Shown piece after piece: positions 26,788-35,757 of a stretch of 64,000 nucleotides of DNA. The stretch's first letter is position 1. Each line of letters begins with the position of its first letter. Origin of the DNA: Armatimonadota bacterium (GTDB lineage Bacteria; Armatimonadota; Fimbriimonadia; Fimbriimonadales; Fimbriimonadaceae); NCBI GenBank assembly GCA_018268255.1, contig JAFDWX010000005.1, positions 1 through 64,000 on the forward strand. The letters run 5' to 3'. A program made the translations under genes and the position numbers. The notes beneath the pieces are model-generated. The model saw only the letters and a program-made list of their open reading frames with translations. It was not told the origin of the DNA and searched no databases.

Positions 26788-27582
26788 ATGATTTCGCTTG
26801 AGGATCGTTTTAGCCAGTTATCTGCACTTGGCGAGAAAGCACTCATCCCGTTCGTCACAGCAGGGGATCCTCCACTCGATCAGTTGCCCTCGATACTTTC
26901 CGCACTATGCGAAGGGGGCGCGGATGCCATAGAAATTGGTCTGCCGTTCAGCGACCCGATCGCCGATGGTCCTGCCATTCAGGCAAGTTCCCAGAGAGCT
27001 CTCGACCGCGGAGTAACTCCGAGAGACGTCCTGGCCACGATAAGTTCCTGGTCGAACCCTGGGATACCGCTCATCCTTATGGGCTACTACAACCCTGTGC
27101 TCAAAATGACCCACGAGCGATTTGCGAAATCTGCCCGTGAAGCAGAAGTGTCGGGTGTTATCATTTCTGATCTGACGCCCGAGGAATCGGATGCATGGAT
27201 CCAAGCCGCCCTTGCGGAAGGCTTAGAGCCGATATTTCTTACTGCTCCCACCAGTACCGATGCGCGTCTGGATGCCGTCGTGGCACGAGGCAAGGGATTT
27301 ATTTATGCGATCAGCAGAACCGGCGTTACAGGGCATGGGTCCGAAGTGCCTCCAGAATCCAGGGACCTAGTACAACGGATCAAGTCACGAACTCAACTGC
27401 CAGTGTGCGTGGGTTTCGGCATCAGCCAGCCAGATCATGTTCGGATGGTGTGCCAGCTCGCCGACGGAGCTGTCGTCGGAAGCGTTTTGGTTAACCTTCT
27501 TGCGGAAAAATGGGATTCAGGCGGCGGCCGAGATGAGGTAATTTCACTTATCCGTGGGCTCAAAGATGCCACACGGGCTTGA
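26788..27582 (+). CDS. trpA: Tryptophan synthase alpha subunit
   Basis: The 264-residue alpha/beta-barrel lyase converts indole-3-glycerol phosphate to indole and glyceraldehyde 3-phosphate. Catalytic E49 in AIEIGLPFSDP and D60 in ADGP are present at the canonical numbers, as is the phosphate-binding GFGISQPD. The first ATG of an open frame lies at 26656, but the ATG at 26788 fits the family. No trpB or other trp gene is beside it. It is divergent from PBP1A. Confidence 0.95.
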   Translation: MISLEDRFSQLSALGEKALIPFVTAGDPPLDQLPSILSALCEGGADAIEIGLPFSDPIADGPAIQASSQRALDRGVTPRDVLATISSWSNPGIPLILMGYYNPVLKMTHERFAKSAREAEVSGVIISDLTPEESDAWIQAALAEGLEPIFLTAPTSTDARLDAVVARGKGFIYAISRTGVTGHGSEVPPESRDLVQRIKSRTQLPVCVGFGISQPDHVRMVCQLADGAVVGSVLVNLLAEKWDSGGGRDEVISLIRGLKDATRA

Positions 27583-27666
27583 TCGTCCCGTTCACCTTGA
27601 TAGGGTCTACTGGTAGATCTGGCACTAACACTTGGCAGAGCATCTGGCCAATGCAGCGATAATAGC

Positions 27667-28161
27667 GTGGGGTTTAAATTGAAGAATAGGCTTGTAGTCA
27701 TCGCGGCTCTGGGGCTGCTCTGTAGTGGTTTTGCGCAGCAGGATCCAGCGAAAGCCGAAGGGGATTTCCCGGATTTCGCAAAAGAAATGCTGGTTGCTTG
27801 CAACAAGGTGAGAGAAGCTGGGTCATTGGGCAAGTTCACGCTCAACGCCGAACTCTGCAAGGCAGCCCAGTGGATGGCAGAGGATGTTTCGAAGGCACCC
27901 AAACTCTCACACACGGATTCCCTGAAACGCAACCCAGGGCAACGCGCCGACGCTTACGAATACAACTGGGGATTTATCGCCGAGAATATTGCCGGTGGAG
28001 CAAAAGATGCAGCTGAGGCCGTTTCCCTTTGGATGAAAAGTCCAGGACACAAGCGCAACATGCTGGCTCCAGAGCCCAATGAACTTGGCGTAGGCTATTT
28101 CTTCAATCCGAAGAGTAAATCCGTCAAGTATTGGGTAATCCTGGTCGGACGTCAGCGATAG
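27667..28161 (+). CDS. Secreted CAP-domain (SCP/PR1-like) protein
   Basis: The 164-residue product has a signal peptide ending near residue 23 (AALGLLCSGFAQ) and then a bacterial CAP domain: LVACNKVREAGSL, LCKAAQWMAEDVSKAPKLSHTDS, NWGFIAENIAGG, WMKSPGHKRNML and ELGVGYF. These include the His and Glu of the family pocket. The start is GTG, with a TTG four codons later as alternative. The function of bacterial CAP proteins is not settled. Its 3' end overlaps convergent flhB by 10 bases. Confidence 0.85.
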   Translation: MGFKLKNRLVVIAALGLLCSGFAQQDPAKAEGDFPDFAKEMLVACNKVREAGSLGKFTLNAELCKAAQWMAEDVSKAPKLSHTDSLKRNPGQRADAYEYNWGFIAENIAGGAKDAAEAVSLWMKSPGHKRNMLAPEPNELGVGYFFNPKSKSVKYWVILVGRQR

Positions 28162-29255
28162 ATCGGCTGGGGCTGAGGCTTTTTGCGCGGAGCACGTCGG
28201 GCTTCGATCTCCTGGTACACAAATGCCAGAACTTCGGCAACAGGACCAAACAGTTCACGGGGAATGTAGTCGCCCACATCGCACTCGCGATAGATTTGTC
28301 GCGTGAGAGGTGGATTGGGGACGATCATCACCTTATGCTTGTCCGCCTCTTCCCTAATCTTTGCGGCTAGATAGTCAGCTCCCTTGGCAATGACAACCGG
28401 GGCGTGGTCTTCATTCCGCTTGTACCGAATGGCCACGGCGTAGTGCGTCGGGTTGGTCAGGACAACATCGGCGTCCTTAACGTTGCGCAACCCGCCAGCT
28501 CTCATCAGTTTGCGCCGGCGCTTCATGCGCTCACCCTTGAACTCAGGATTTCCTTCCTGATCTTTCATCTCCTGTTTCAGCTCATCTTTGGTCATCTTGA
28601 GTTGCTTTTCGACCTGGAATCTCTGGAAGAGGTAGTCACCGACAGCCAGAACAAACCAGACGAAGGAGATTCTAAGCATCACTGAGTGCATGAGATCGCC
28701 GAGCACGGAAGCCGCGTTGGCAGGACCCGTTGCACTGAGCCCGATCACCGTGGGCCAATGAGAGGTCACGGTTTTATACGTGATCAATCCGAAGACGGAC
28801 ATTTTGAAGATGGCTTTGAGCCCCTCGACTCCAGCACGCGCAGAAAACAACCTTTGGAATCCCGCAAAGGGGTCGATCTTTTTGAAGCTGGGGACCATCG
28901 ACTGGGCGCTCAGGACAAATCCAACCTGCGCAAGATTCACCGCGATTCCGACCGCAGCCACAGTTCCGAACAGCATCGCCGCTCCCAGCAGGCACGGACC
29001 GATTGCTCCCACAAAAATCCGACCGAACTCACCAGCGCTGATAGTCCGACTCGCGTTTTGAGAGATGACGTTGAGCCCGTTAAATATTCCCTGGCCGATT
29101 TGGTGGGTCGCAGCTGGCAACACCAGCGCGGCTGCCAAAAGACCCGCAGCACCCGTGAGATCGGTGCTCCGTGCAACTGTTCCCTTCTTGCGTGCCTCTT
29201 CTCGTCGCCGAGGTGTGGCTTGTTCTGTACGTTCTCCGCCTTGATCCTGAGCCAT
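28152..29255 (-). CDS. flhB: Flagellar export apparatus protein FlhB
   Basis: FlhB of 367 residues with four membrane helices in the N-terminal half, the cytoplasmic linker and the autocleavage motif N268-P269-T270-H271 (LTNPTHYAVAIRY). It switches export specificity from rod/hook to filament. The C-terminus is extended and Pro-rich (KKPQPQPIYR). It is the last gene of the fliM-flhB run; its ATG follows the fliR stop directly (29256). FlhA is not in the window. Confidence 0.95.
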   Translation of the reverse strand: MAQDQGGERTEQATPRRREEARKKGTVARSTDLTGAAGLLAAALVLPAATHQIGQGIFNGLNVISQNASRTISAGEFGRIFVGAIGPCLLGAAMLFGTVAAVGIAVNLAQVGFVLSAQSMVPSFKKIDPFAGFQRLFSARAGVEGLKAIFKMSVFGLITYKTVTSHWPTVIGLSATGPANAASVLGDLMHSVMLRISFVWFVLAVGDYLFQRFQVEKQLKMTKDELKQEMKDQEGNPEFKGERMKRRRKLMRAGGLRNVKDADVVLTNPTHYAVAIRYKRNEDHAPVVIAKGADYLAAKIREEADKHKVMIVPNPPLTRQIYRECDVGDYIPRELFGPVAEVLAFVYQEIEARRAPRKKPQPQPIYR

Positions 29256-30023
29256 TTATCGCCTCACCGGAGCCAGCATCTTGCCGGCGTAGTCAAAACT
29301 CACTTCCAAGCCTGCCTGGACCGCCGTAACCGTGAGCGGGAGAGCCAAAGAGAGGGCGACGAATCCCATGAGCATTTTCGCGGGAATTCCCACGATATAC
29401 ACCTGCATCTGGGGCACGCTTCGGTTTATCATCGACGCTGCGCCGTCAACAAGAACGCACACCGCCACCGGTGCCGCGCAAATCTGAAGTGCGAGAAGGC
29501 CCAGAGTCGCGAGCCACTGCAGTAACGCGTTGCCGGCTGTGGACCACGAGGTAGCGGCCGCAATGTGGGTGGAATAACTTGCCACAAAGCTTTTGATCAT
29601 TAAGTGATGCCCATTCATGAGGAGCATCAGCACCAAAGCGAGCCAATATTTGAAGTTTGCAAATAGTGACACCGGATGGTTGGTTGCAGGATTAAACACT
29701 TGAACGCTGGACAAACCAATCTGAATATCCAAAACCGATCCCGCCATTTGAACCGCAATCATCACCATTTGAACTGCGAGACCCAGCACAAGCCCCACCA
29801 GTGCTTCATTGCCGATCGAAAGTACCAATTCGCCAACATTGTTTGGGGTCGGACCAACTGCCGAGAGCAATTCTGGCGTTAGGGCAAAACTAATAGCGCC
29901 GCATAAACCGAGTCGGACTTGTAACGGCGTTTGAGCACCGAATAGTGGTGCAACGAGCAGGCACGCAGAAATTCGCGTGAATACCATCCACAACGCAAAG
30001 AGATAATGTCCATCGAGCGACAT
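29256..30023 (-). CDS. fliR: Flagellar export apparatus protein FliR
   Basis: A 255-residue integral membrane protein of the type III export gate, with about six hydrophobic helices. Family pieces are visible (FTRISACLLVAPLFGAQTPLQVRLGL at the start, AVQMVMIAVQMAGSVLDIQIGLS in the middle, the VYIVGIPAKMLMGFVAL helix). Its start shares base 30023 with the end of fliQ, and the gene ends right before flhB. Confidence 0.93.
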   Translation of the reverse strand: MSLDGHYLFALWMVFTRISACLLVAPLFGAQTPLQVRLGLCGAISFALTPELLSAVGPTPNNVGELVLSIGNEALVGLVLGLAVQMVMIAVQMAGSVLDIQIGLSSVQVFNPATNHPVSLFANFKYWLALVLMLLMNGHHLMIKSFVASYSTHIAAATSWSTAGNALLQWLATLGLLALQICAAPVAVCVLVDGAASMINRSVPQMQVYIVGIPAKMLMGFVALSLALPLTVTAVQAGLEVSFDYAGKMLAPVRR

Positions 30024-30292
30024 TACCGTCCCACCATGGCGGCATGTTCAAAGCAATAGCGCATGAATGAAACGAGCGTACTCATCATCCAACCGCCAAA
30101 AATCAGGACGCCTATACCGGCTCCGATGAGCTTGGGGACATAGGTTAAGGTCATTTCCTGAATCTGTGTGACCGCCTGGAACACGCTCACCATCAATCCC
30201 AGGAAGAGAGCAATCGCCAGAATCGGCAAGGAAACCATTCCAGCGGTCATAAGACCTTGGCGGGCAATTTCTAAGACACTTGTTTCATTCAT
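30023..30292 (-). CDS. fliQ: Flagellar export apparatus protein FliQ
   Basis: An 89-residue protein with two hydrophobic helices and the typical FliQ segments (MTAGMVSLPILAIALFLGLMVSVFQAVTQIQEMTLTYVPK). It makes up the export channel with FliP and FliR. It is one base from fliP. Confidence 0.95.
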   Translation of the reverse strand: MNETSVLEIARQGLMTAGMVSLPILAIALFLGLMVSVFQAVTQIQEMTLTYVPKLIGAGIGVLIFGGWMMSTLVSFMRYCFEHAAMVGR

Positions 30293-30293
30293 G

Positions 30294-31061
30294 CTACATG
30301 TACCCCGCCATAATCGCGCTCACGATCAATGACCAACCATCTGCCAGAACAAATACCAACAGCTTGGCAGGCAAAGAGACAACGGACGGTGGCATCATCA
30401 TCATGCCCAAACTCATCAGAACGCTCGCCACGACGAGGTCGATAATAACGAACGGAATGAAAATGTAGAAACCCACGATAAATGCGGTCTTGAGTTCACT
30501 CAGGATAAAGGCCGGAATGAGAGTAATCAGACTTACATCTTTGGGAGTGGCCTTCTCTTTCCGCAAATCGACAAACAGCTTAAGGTCTTTGCTGTAAGTA
30601 TTCTTAAGCATGAACTTCCGCAACGGCATCTGAGCTTTTTCAACGGCTTGATCAAATGTAATCTGCTTTGCCGTGTACGGTTTCAGTGCCGTATCGTTAA
30701 TTTCGGTATACGTCGGACTCATCACGTAAAGCGATAAGAAGAGCGATAGGCCGATAATGACTTGGTTCGGCGGAATGCTCTGGGTTCCAAGCGCGGTTCT
30801 CGTCAAGCTCAAGATGATGACGATACGCGTAAAGCTGGTTGTGAGAATCAGGATCGCGGGCGCGATGCTGAGAACGGTCAGCAGTGCCAGGATCTGGAGG
30901 CTCGAGCCAAGTTCTCCTTGGTTTTTCGCACCTTCTAAGCCGATCTTGACGCTCGGTATCGCGACGGGCGCTGTCTGCGGAATCGCCAGCGCTGCCAACG
31001 CAAGCAAAAATACGATGGCTGAAAATCGAAGCGCAACGGGGCTTAAGAGAAGTTTCTTCAT
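30294..31061 (-). CDS. fliP: Flagellar export apparatus protein FliP
   Basis: A 255-residue protein with a cleavable-looking signal at the N-terminus (residues about 1-33), then the highly conserved FliP body: LTSFTRIVIILSLTRTALGTQSIPPNQVIIGLSLFLSLY, LRKFMLKN, and the C-terminal GFYIFIPFVIIDLVVASVLMSLGMMMMPP block. It is part of the export gate. Confidence 0.96.
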   Translation of the reverse strand: MKKLLLSPVALRFSAIVFLLALAALAIPQTAPVAIPSVKIGLEGAKNQGELGSSLQILALLTVLSIAPAILILTTSFTRIVIILSLTRTALGTQSIPPNQVIIGLSLFLSLYVMSPTYTEINDTALKPYTAKQITFDQAVEKAQMPLRKFMLKNTYSKDLKLFVDLRKEKATPKDVSLITLIPAFILSELKTAFIVGFYIFIPFVIIDLVVASVLMSLGMMMMPPSVVSLPAKLLVFVLADGWSLIVSAIMAGYM

Positions 31062-31066
31062 GTAAA

Positions 31067-31618
31067 TCAGCCCATGAGCCGGTTCAATCGCGTGAGCGCT
31101 TCCATCGCCTGTTTCCGCTGGAGCTCAAACTCATCGCCGGGTTCCGCCTCGATGATCGCGATTTGCGGTGCAGGGTCAGAGTCAGGGTCTCGGACGACAG
31201 CTGACTTTGGAATCGCCGCCCGTCCTGCTTCGTCCACCATTTCGAAAAATGCCTTCTCCTCAACCTGCTCGGTCTTGGAATCCCCAGTGACGTCCGCCAA
31301 CATCTGGATGCCTTGCTGATTCGAGCCGAGCAAAATGCTCTTTCCCCGGACCGTAACCAAATGGAGCATCCCGCCCGCAAAATTCGTGGACTCAACCACC
31401 TTGATCTCGGCGGTGCTGCCTGATTGGAATTTCTTCGTCAGGGCTGGTGCTAGCTTGGGAACGGCAAATTTGATCAGGGCAATCACAATGCCTACAGCCA
31501 AGATCATTTGGAAAATCTGGCTGAATCCGATCCCGGGGGCCTGGAATCCACTGCTGTTCGGCAGCGTGATATCCGGCTTGGTTCCGGCGACTTGGGCAAG
31601 GAGAGACCCGAATTCCAT
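31067..31618 (-). CDS. fliO: Flagellar biosynthetic protein FliO
   Basis: A 183-residue protein with one membrane helix (about 32-50) and a cytoplasmic domain with VVESTNFAGGMLHLVTVRGKSILLGSN, typical of FliO/FliZ, which helps FliP complex assembly. Low conservation is normal for FliO. The assignment rests on this motif and on its place between fliY and fliP. Confidence 0.86.
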   Translation of the reverse strand: MEFGSLLAQVAGTKPDITLPNSSGFQAPGIGFSQIFQMILAVGIVIALIKFAVPKLAPALTKKFQSGSTAEIKVVESTNFAGGMLHLVTVRGKSILLGSNQQGIQMLADVTGDSKTEQVEEKAFFEMVDEAGRAAIPKSAVVRDPDSDPAPQIAIIEAEPGDEFELQRKQAMEALTRLNRLMG

Positions 31619-31620
31619 GG

Positions 31621-32523
31621 TTAGGCGACCTCGTTCAAGCGCTGCAACCTTTCTTGCGGACTCAGAATCTCTGTAATTCGGACGCCAAAGTTGTCCTCAA
31701 TCACGACGACTTCGCCCCGGGCGACCAATCGCCCGTTTACGAGTACGTCCACCGGTTCACCAGCCGCTTTATCGATTTCGACAATGGATCCTGAACTGAG
31801 GTCGACAACCTCCTTCATCATCATGCGGACTCGACCCAGTTCAACGGAGATTTCAAGGGGGATATCGAGGAGGATCTCGAGATTCTGTGCCTCTTCCGGC
31901 AACGAGAATCCGCCATCACGCTTGTCAATCTCTTCGAGGCTTCGAGCAAACTCGCTTTCGTTCCCTTCCCCATCCACTCCGGCGATCCAGTTGGAGGACT
32001 GGTCGTCCATCAACCAAACAAGAGTGCCGTTGACTTTGTCCGACGTGATTGCCACGTTTGTCCGGACCAAGCTCTCTGCCTTTTGGAGGTTGGGCGGAAA
32101 TGCGAAAATCTGGAATCGAACGGACAAGCCCGTGGAGATGAGAGGTTCGTTCTTAATATTGCCGATCGCCAGGCAGAGCCCCTGGACAATGGATTCCACC
32201 AGCGGACGAACATCGGAAACCATTGATTCGTCCGGGTCTTCCATCTCGGTGGGATCGATCTGCTTCATCATCGCGATCATTTCGCCAAAGGTTTCTTGGC
32301 TGATCAGGACGATGTGAGAGTTCTCCGGCATGTTTGCCAACGCAAACTGGATGACCAGCTTTGGCGCGGCCATTTCCGAAAAGAGGTCGTTCGGTGACGT
32401 CTCGACGGTGAACGGCGTGCCAAAAGTGAGTGCATCGCCAGAAGCCTCGCTCGCCGTAATGGATACGGTCTGCCAAATCTGGTTCTGGAGTTGCGAAATC
32501 TTGGTAATGGTTTCCTGGTTCAT
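31621..32523 (-). CDS. fliY: Flagellar motor switch protein FliY/FliN
   Basis: A 300-residue protein longer than FliN alone (about 100-140). The N-terminal two thirds (about 1-205) resembles the CheC-like part of FliY. The C-terminal 85 residues are the FliN/SpoA domain (NLEILLDIPLEISVELGRVRMMMKEV through GRGEVVVIEDNFGVRI). In the CheC-like part the E-x2-N catalytic signature is not intact (VESIVQGL), so CheY-P phosphatase activity is doubtful. Confidence 0.85.
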   Translation of the reverse strand: MNQETITKISQLQNQIWQTVSITASEASGDALTFGTPFTVETSPNDLFSEMAAPKLVIQFALANMPENSHIVLISQETFGEMIAMMKQIDPTEMEDPDESMVSDVRPLVESIVQGLCLAIGNIKNEPLISTGLSVRFQIFAFPPNLQKAESLVRTNVAITSDKVNGTLVWLMDDQSSNWIAGVDGEGNESEFARSLEEIDKRDGGFSLPEEAQNLEILLDIPLEISVELGRVRMMMKEVVDLSSGSIVEIDKAAGEPVDVLVNGRLVARGEVVVIEDNFGVRITEILSPQERLQRLNEVA

Positions 32524-32534
32524 GATCAGGGTGC

Positions 32535-33578
32535 TTAACTGGGATCGATTGAGTTGACGACGCTAAAAACGAGTTTCTTTTTCTTGAGGCCGGGTTTGAC
32601 CTCATACTTGGGTGTGTTGGCGACGAGCATTACGAGAGGTTCCTCGCGCTTCTGCTCGAGGAGCAGGGTGTCTCCAGGTCTGATTTTCATAAAGTCTTCG
32701 ACTTGCAGTCGGCACTTGCCTAAAACGATCGAACAATCCACTACCGCATTGGTGAGTTGCAGAGCCATGTTGCGGCGAGAATGCTGATTGGTCTTTCGCG
32801 AAGTGTTGACAAACCACTTTTGGGCACTGAGCTTGGCGGTGATGGGCTTGAGCACCAAATAAGGGATACACATGCTCATGGCACCGCGCGACTGACCCAC
32901 TTTTACTTCAAAGAGAATCGTCACGACGATATCGGTCGGCGGAGCGATTTGGACGAACTGCGAGCTCGTTTCCATCGCCTCAATCCCGGGGTTGACGATC
33001 ACGATGCCTTCCCAAGAAGTTTTGAGCGCAGAAAACATGCGCTCGACCATCTGCCGTACCAGCGGCTTTTCGATATCGGTGAGGTTGTTGCGGTTGATGC
33101 CACGTCCTGGACCACCCAAGAGCCGATCAATCATGGAAAAGATGAGCTGAAACTCCATCTCCATAACGGCCTGGCCGCTGAGCGGAGGCAGAGACATCAC
33201 GGTGAAAACCGATGTGTTGATGCTTCGCAGGTACTCCTCGTAGGGGACCTGTTCCAGCGAGATGAGGTCGATGCTCACCGGAGTGCGAAGATAAGCGGAG
33301 AGAGACGTTGCAGCCAATCGAGCAAACGTTTCATGGAGCATCTGCAACGTTCGAAGCTGTTCACGACTGAACTTATCCGGGCGTCGGAAATCGTAGAGTT
33401 CGTAAGTGATGGCGGACTTTGAGTTCGCTTTGGCTCCAAGCTTGGAATCGAGTTCCTCAAATGATCCGACATTGCGAAGATTGCTCGTCGCATCGTTTGC
33501 GCCTGCTCCCGCTGCACCTTCCGTGGAGAGCGAGTTTAATAGCGCTTCGATTTCTGATTGGGAGAGAATATCCGACAC
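32535..33578 (-). CDS. fliM: Flagellar motor switch protein FliM
   Basis: A 347-residue protein. The N-terminal LSQSEIEALLNSL is the CheY-P binding peptide. A CheC-like middle domain and a C-terminal SpoA domain follow. The basal switch complex controls rotation direction. It is the first gene of the fliM-fliY-fliO-fliP-fliQ-fliR-flhB run, with 11 bases to the next gene. Confidence 0.93.
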   Translation of the reverse strand: MSDILSQSEIEALLNSLSTEGAAGAGANDATSNLRNVGSFEELDSKLGAKANSKSAITYELYDFRRPDKFSREQLRTLQMLHETFARLAATSLSAYLRTPVSIDLISLEQVPYEEYLRSINTSVFTVMSLPPLSGQAVMEMEFQLIFSMIDRLLGGPGRGINRNNLTDIEKPLVRQMVERMFSALKTSWEGIVIVNPGIEAMETSSQFVQIAPPTDIVVTILFEVKVGQSRGAMSMCIPYLVLKPITAKLSAQKWFVNTSRKTNQHSRRNMALQLTNAVVDCSIVLGKCRLQVEDFMKIRPGDTLLLEQKREEPLVMLVANTPKYEVKPGLKKKKLVFSVVNSIDPS

Positions 33579-33709
33579 TGATTTTCAGTCCTATGGGGGG
33601 CTGTCAGTTTTGGTATCGGAGCCTAGCAAGTTTTCTGGAGGGTCTGAACCTGAGATTTCACGAATCACTTGAGGTTTCCCCATTGACGCGCCGCCTCGTA
33701 GAATAGGGC

Positions 33710-34249
33710 ATGGATCTCCTTTCGGAAGCAGCTATCTTCGCTACTCAGCGTCATCACGGGCAAGTGCGAGATGGCGAATTCCCTTTGCCTTATATCACCC
33801 ATCCCATGGACGTGCTGGCGAAAGTGCGTTACATCGGGCAGGTCACAGAGGAACCCGTTCTGTGTGCCGCTGTGCTGCATGACGTTGTGGAAGAGTGCGG
33901 CGTGAAGTTTGCAGAGATTCAATCGCTGTTCGGCGACCGTGTGGAAGAACTGGTTCGGATGCTGACACGCCGCGAGCCCAGCGCCGAGGAGGTTGCAGGA
34001 ATGAACAAAGATGAAATCTGGAAACTTCGGAGTGAGTGGATGTTAGGGGAGATCCGCGATACGATGGACCCACAGGCACAGACCATCAAGCTCGCGGATC
34101 GCCTAAGCAACCTGCAGGAAGCCCTGAGGACCCGCACGGGCAAGAAGTTGGACCGTTACTTTGTTCAGACGCAGGAGATCCTTAAAATCATTCCCCGGAA
34201 AACTAACAAATCCCTGTGGGACTCCGTTAAGAAGCTTCTCCCAAGCTAG
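33710..34249 (+). CDS. Stand-alone HD-domain hydrolase, RelA/SpoT (MESH1)-like
   Basis: A 179-residue single-domain protein. The HD-type metal site is visible as the first His in ATQRHHGQVR, His/Asp in VLHDVVEE and the late Asp in IKLADRLSNL, the same order as the hydrolase domain of SpoT. It has no synthetase or TGS domain. It may cut (p)ppGpp or another nucleotide. Its TAG stop interlocks with the M48 gene stop (CTAG). Confidence 0.82.
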   Translation: MDLLSEAAIFATQRHHGQVRDGEFPLPYITHPMDVLAKVRYIGQVTEEPVLCAAVLHDVVEECGVKFAEIQSLFGDRVEELVRMLTRREPSAEEVAGMNKDEIWKLRSEWMLGEIRDTMDPQAQTIKLADRLSNLQEALRTRTGKKLDRYFVQTQEILKIIPRKTNKSLWDSVKKLLPS

Positions 34250-35022
34250 AATTTTGGCATCGGCGTCGTAGCGGGAAATTTCGTGCCCTTCTTGCTCTCG
34301 GCATCAATCAGCTTCTGGGCCTCGTTCTTTCGGCTCTTGTCCGCCGGGTGGGTTCGAAGGAACTCGGGCGTTCCCCCTCCGCCTCCCGCCTTGGCGAGCG
34401 TATCAAACAGATCCAACATGCCTTTTGGGTTGTATCCTGCATCAACCATGAGCCTGAAACCGCTCCGGTCTGCTTTCGACTCCTGGCCTCGACTGTAGGG
34501 GAGTGAAAGCAGAACCTCGTTGCTGATCGAGGCGATGTTGACCATATCTTGATTGGCTCGAATGATCATCAAGACCGCCGTGATTCCCAGATTCCGCTTC
34601 TGCTGGTCCGCGTAAGCGTTTGCCCAATGCTCTTCGCGAATGTGCGTCATCTCGTGACCCAGAACTGCCGCTAGTTCGTCCACGGTCGAAAACTTTTCGA
34701 AGAGACCCGTGTAGAAGAAAATAGGACCACCCGGTAAAGCGAAGGCATTCACCTCTTTGCTGTCGACCAGATCGAAGCTCCATTTGTAAGGATGTTTCTT
34801 GATCTCATTCTCCGGAATGTGGGCTGTCAACTTCTGTGCGACCTTTCGCATCAACTGGACTCGCGGATCGGATTCTTTTACGATCTTCTCTTCATTTCGA
34901 ATTTGAGCAGCAGCCTTTTGACCCAGTTCAACCTGCTGTTTGAAGCCAGGCTTGAATGGATCAGCCTTTACTGGACCCGCGAAGAGGGCCATCGCCACTA
35001 AAACACTTAGACTCGCACGCAT
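34246..35022 (-). CDS. M48 family zinc metalloprotease, periplasmic
   Basis: A 258-residue protein with a signal peptide (about 1-20, ending PVKAD) and the zinc motif H123-E124-M-T-H127 (GHEMTHIREEHW), with a later Glu-rich helix as the third ligand region. NAFALPGGPIFFYTGL is the M48 substrate-cleft hallmark. It resembles LoiP/YfgC-like quality control proteases. Convergent with the HD gene; the stops interlock. Confidence 0.9.
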   Translation of the reverse strand: MRASLSVLVAMALFAGPVKADPFKPGFKQQVELGQKAAAQIRNEEKIVKESDPRVQLMRKVAQKLTAHIPENEIKKHPYKWSFDLVDSKEVNAFALPGGPIFFYTGLFEKFSTVDELAAVLGHEMTHIREEHWANAYADQQKRNLGITAVLMIIRANQDMVNIASISNEVLLSLPYSRGQESKADRSGFRLMVDAGYNPKGMLDLFDTLAKAGGGGGTPEFLRTHPADKSRKNEAQKLIDAESKKGTKFPATTPMPKF

Positions 35023-35220
35023 ACAGGTAAGACGACGTGATCTTTATCGGAGATTCCCATGGAATGAGTCGTTTGGCACGGACTGTGCAACCGTCGTCAC
35101 CGTGGGCAAATCTACTAAAGCCCGCAAAATTACAGTGAGAAATCCCGCTTTGAGCACGGAAGCGCTAAAGAGGGAGACCTTGGGTCCCGACATAACCCAT
35201 GGGAAGGTTTGGAAAATAGC

Positions 35221-35571
35221 ATGAAGCGACCACGAAACACCAAAAAGGGCTTTACGCTCGTTGAAATCATGATCGTCGTTCTGATCATCGGCATCTTGCT
35301 GGCGATCGCAGTGCCCAACTTTGTTCGAGCTCGAGAACGAGCACGAGCCAAAACTTGCGTGGGCAACCTGAAGCAGTTGGACTCCGCGAAGGAGCAATGG
35401 GCCATGGAGAACCGAGCCGATGACGGAGCTGCGGTTGATATGACCGATCTTGTTCCGACGTACGTTAAGGCCGAGCCGGCATGTCCGAGCGGTGGAACCT
35501 ACGACACCACGACAATCGGTGAAGATCCGACTTGCTCGACCGGTGGCGAACACGCAATCGGCGCTAACTAA
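35221..35571 (+). CDS. Type II/IV prepilin-like protein (major pseudopilin candidate)
   Basis: A 116-residue product from ATG 35221; the open frame begins at 35209 but residue numbering from here gives the classical leader KRPRNTKKG|FTLVEIMIVVLIIG. The G10-F11 prepilin peptidase site is followed by Glu5 (mature). The hydrophobic assembly helix is followed by a small soluble domain with CVGNLKQLDSAKEQWAMENRA and three Cys residues. The gene is followed by the hairpin at 35591-35628, which suits a gene made in excess over the minor pilins. Confidence 0.9.
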   Translation: MKRPRNTKKGFTLVEIMIVVLIIGILLAIAVPNFVRARERARAKTCVGNLKQLDSAKEQWAMENRADDGAAVDMTDLVPTYVKAEPACPSGGTYDTTTIGEDPTCSTGGEHAIGAN

Positions 35572-35590
35572 CAGCGACTCTTACAACTTA

Positions 35591-35628
35591 ACAAGCGGGG
35601 GCGAGCGGCAAATGCTCGTCCCTGTTTG
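35591..35628 (+). terminator. Hairpin between pilin and minor-pilin genes
   Basis: GGGGCGAGC pairs with GCTCGTCCC (one G-U pair, with further outer A/T pairing) on a seven-base loop. The following bases are TGTTTGTATC, a weak T tract. It may attenuate transcription into the minor pilins or protect the pilin mRNA. Confidence 0.5.
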
Positions 35629-35757
35629 TATCAAAACTCAGTCATTTTTGTCATTTTCAAGCAACTGATAGCCGTGTAACCTATGTTTCGATCCGGCAAA
35701 GCTCCTATCCCGGCAAAATGATGCCGACAATATGGAGTAGCCGTTGAGTTTTTGACC

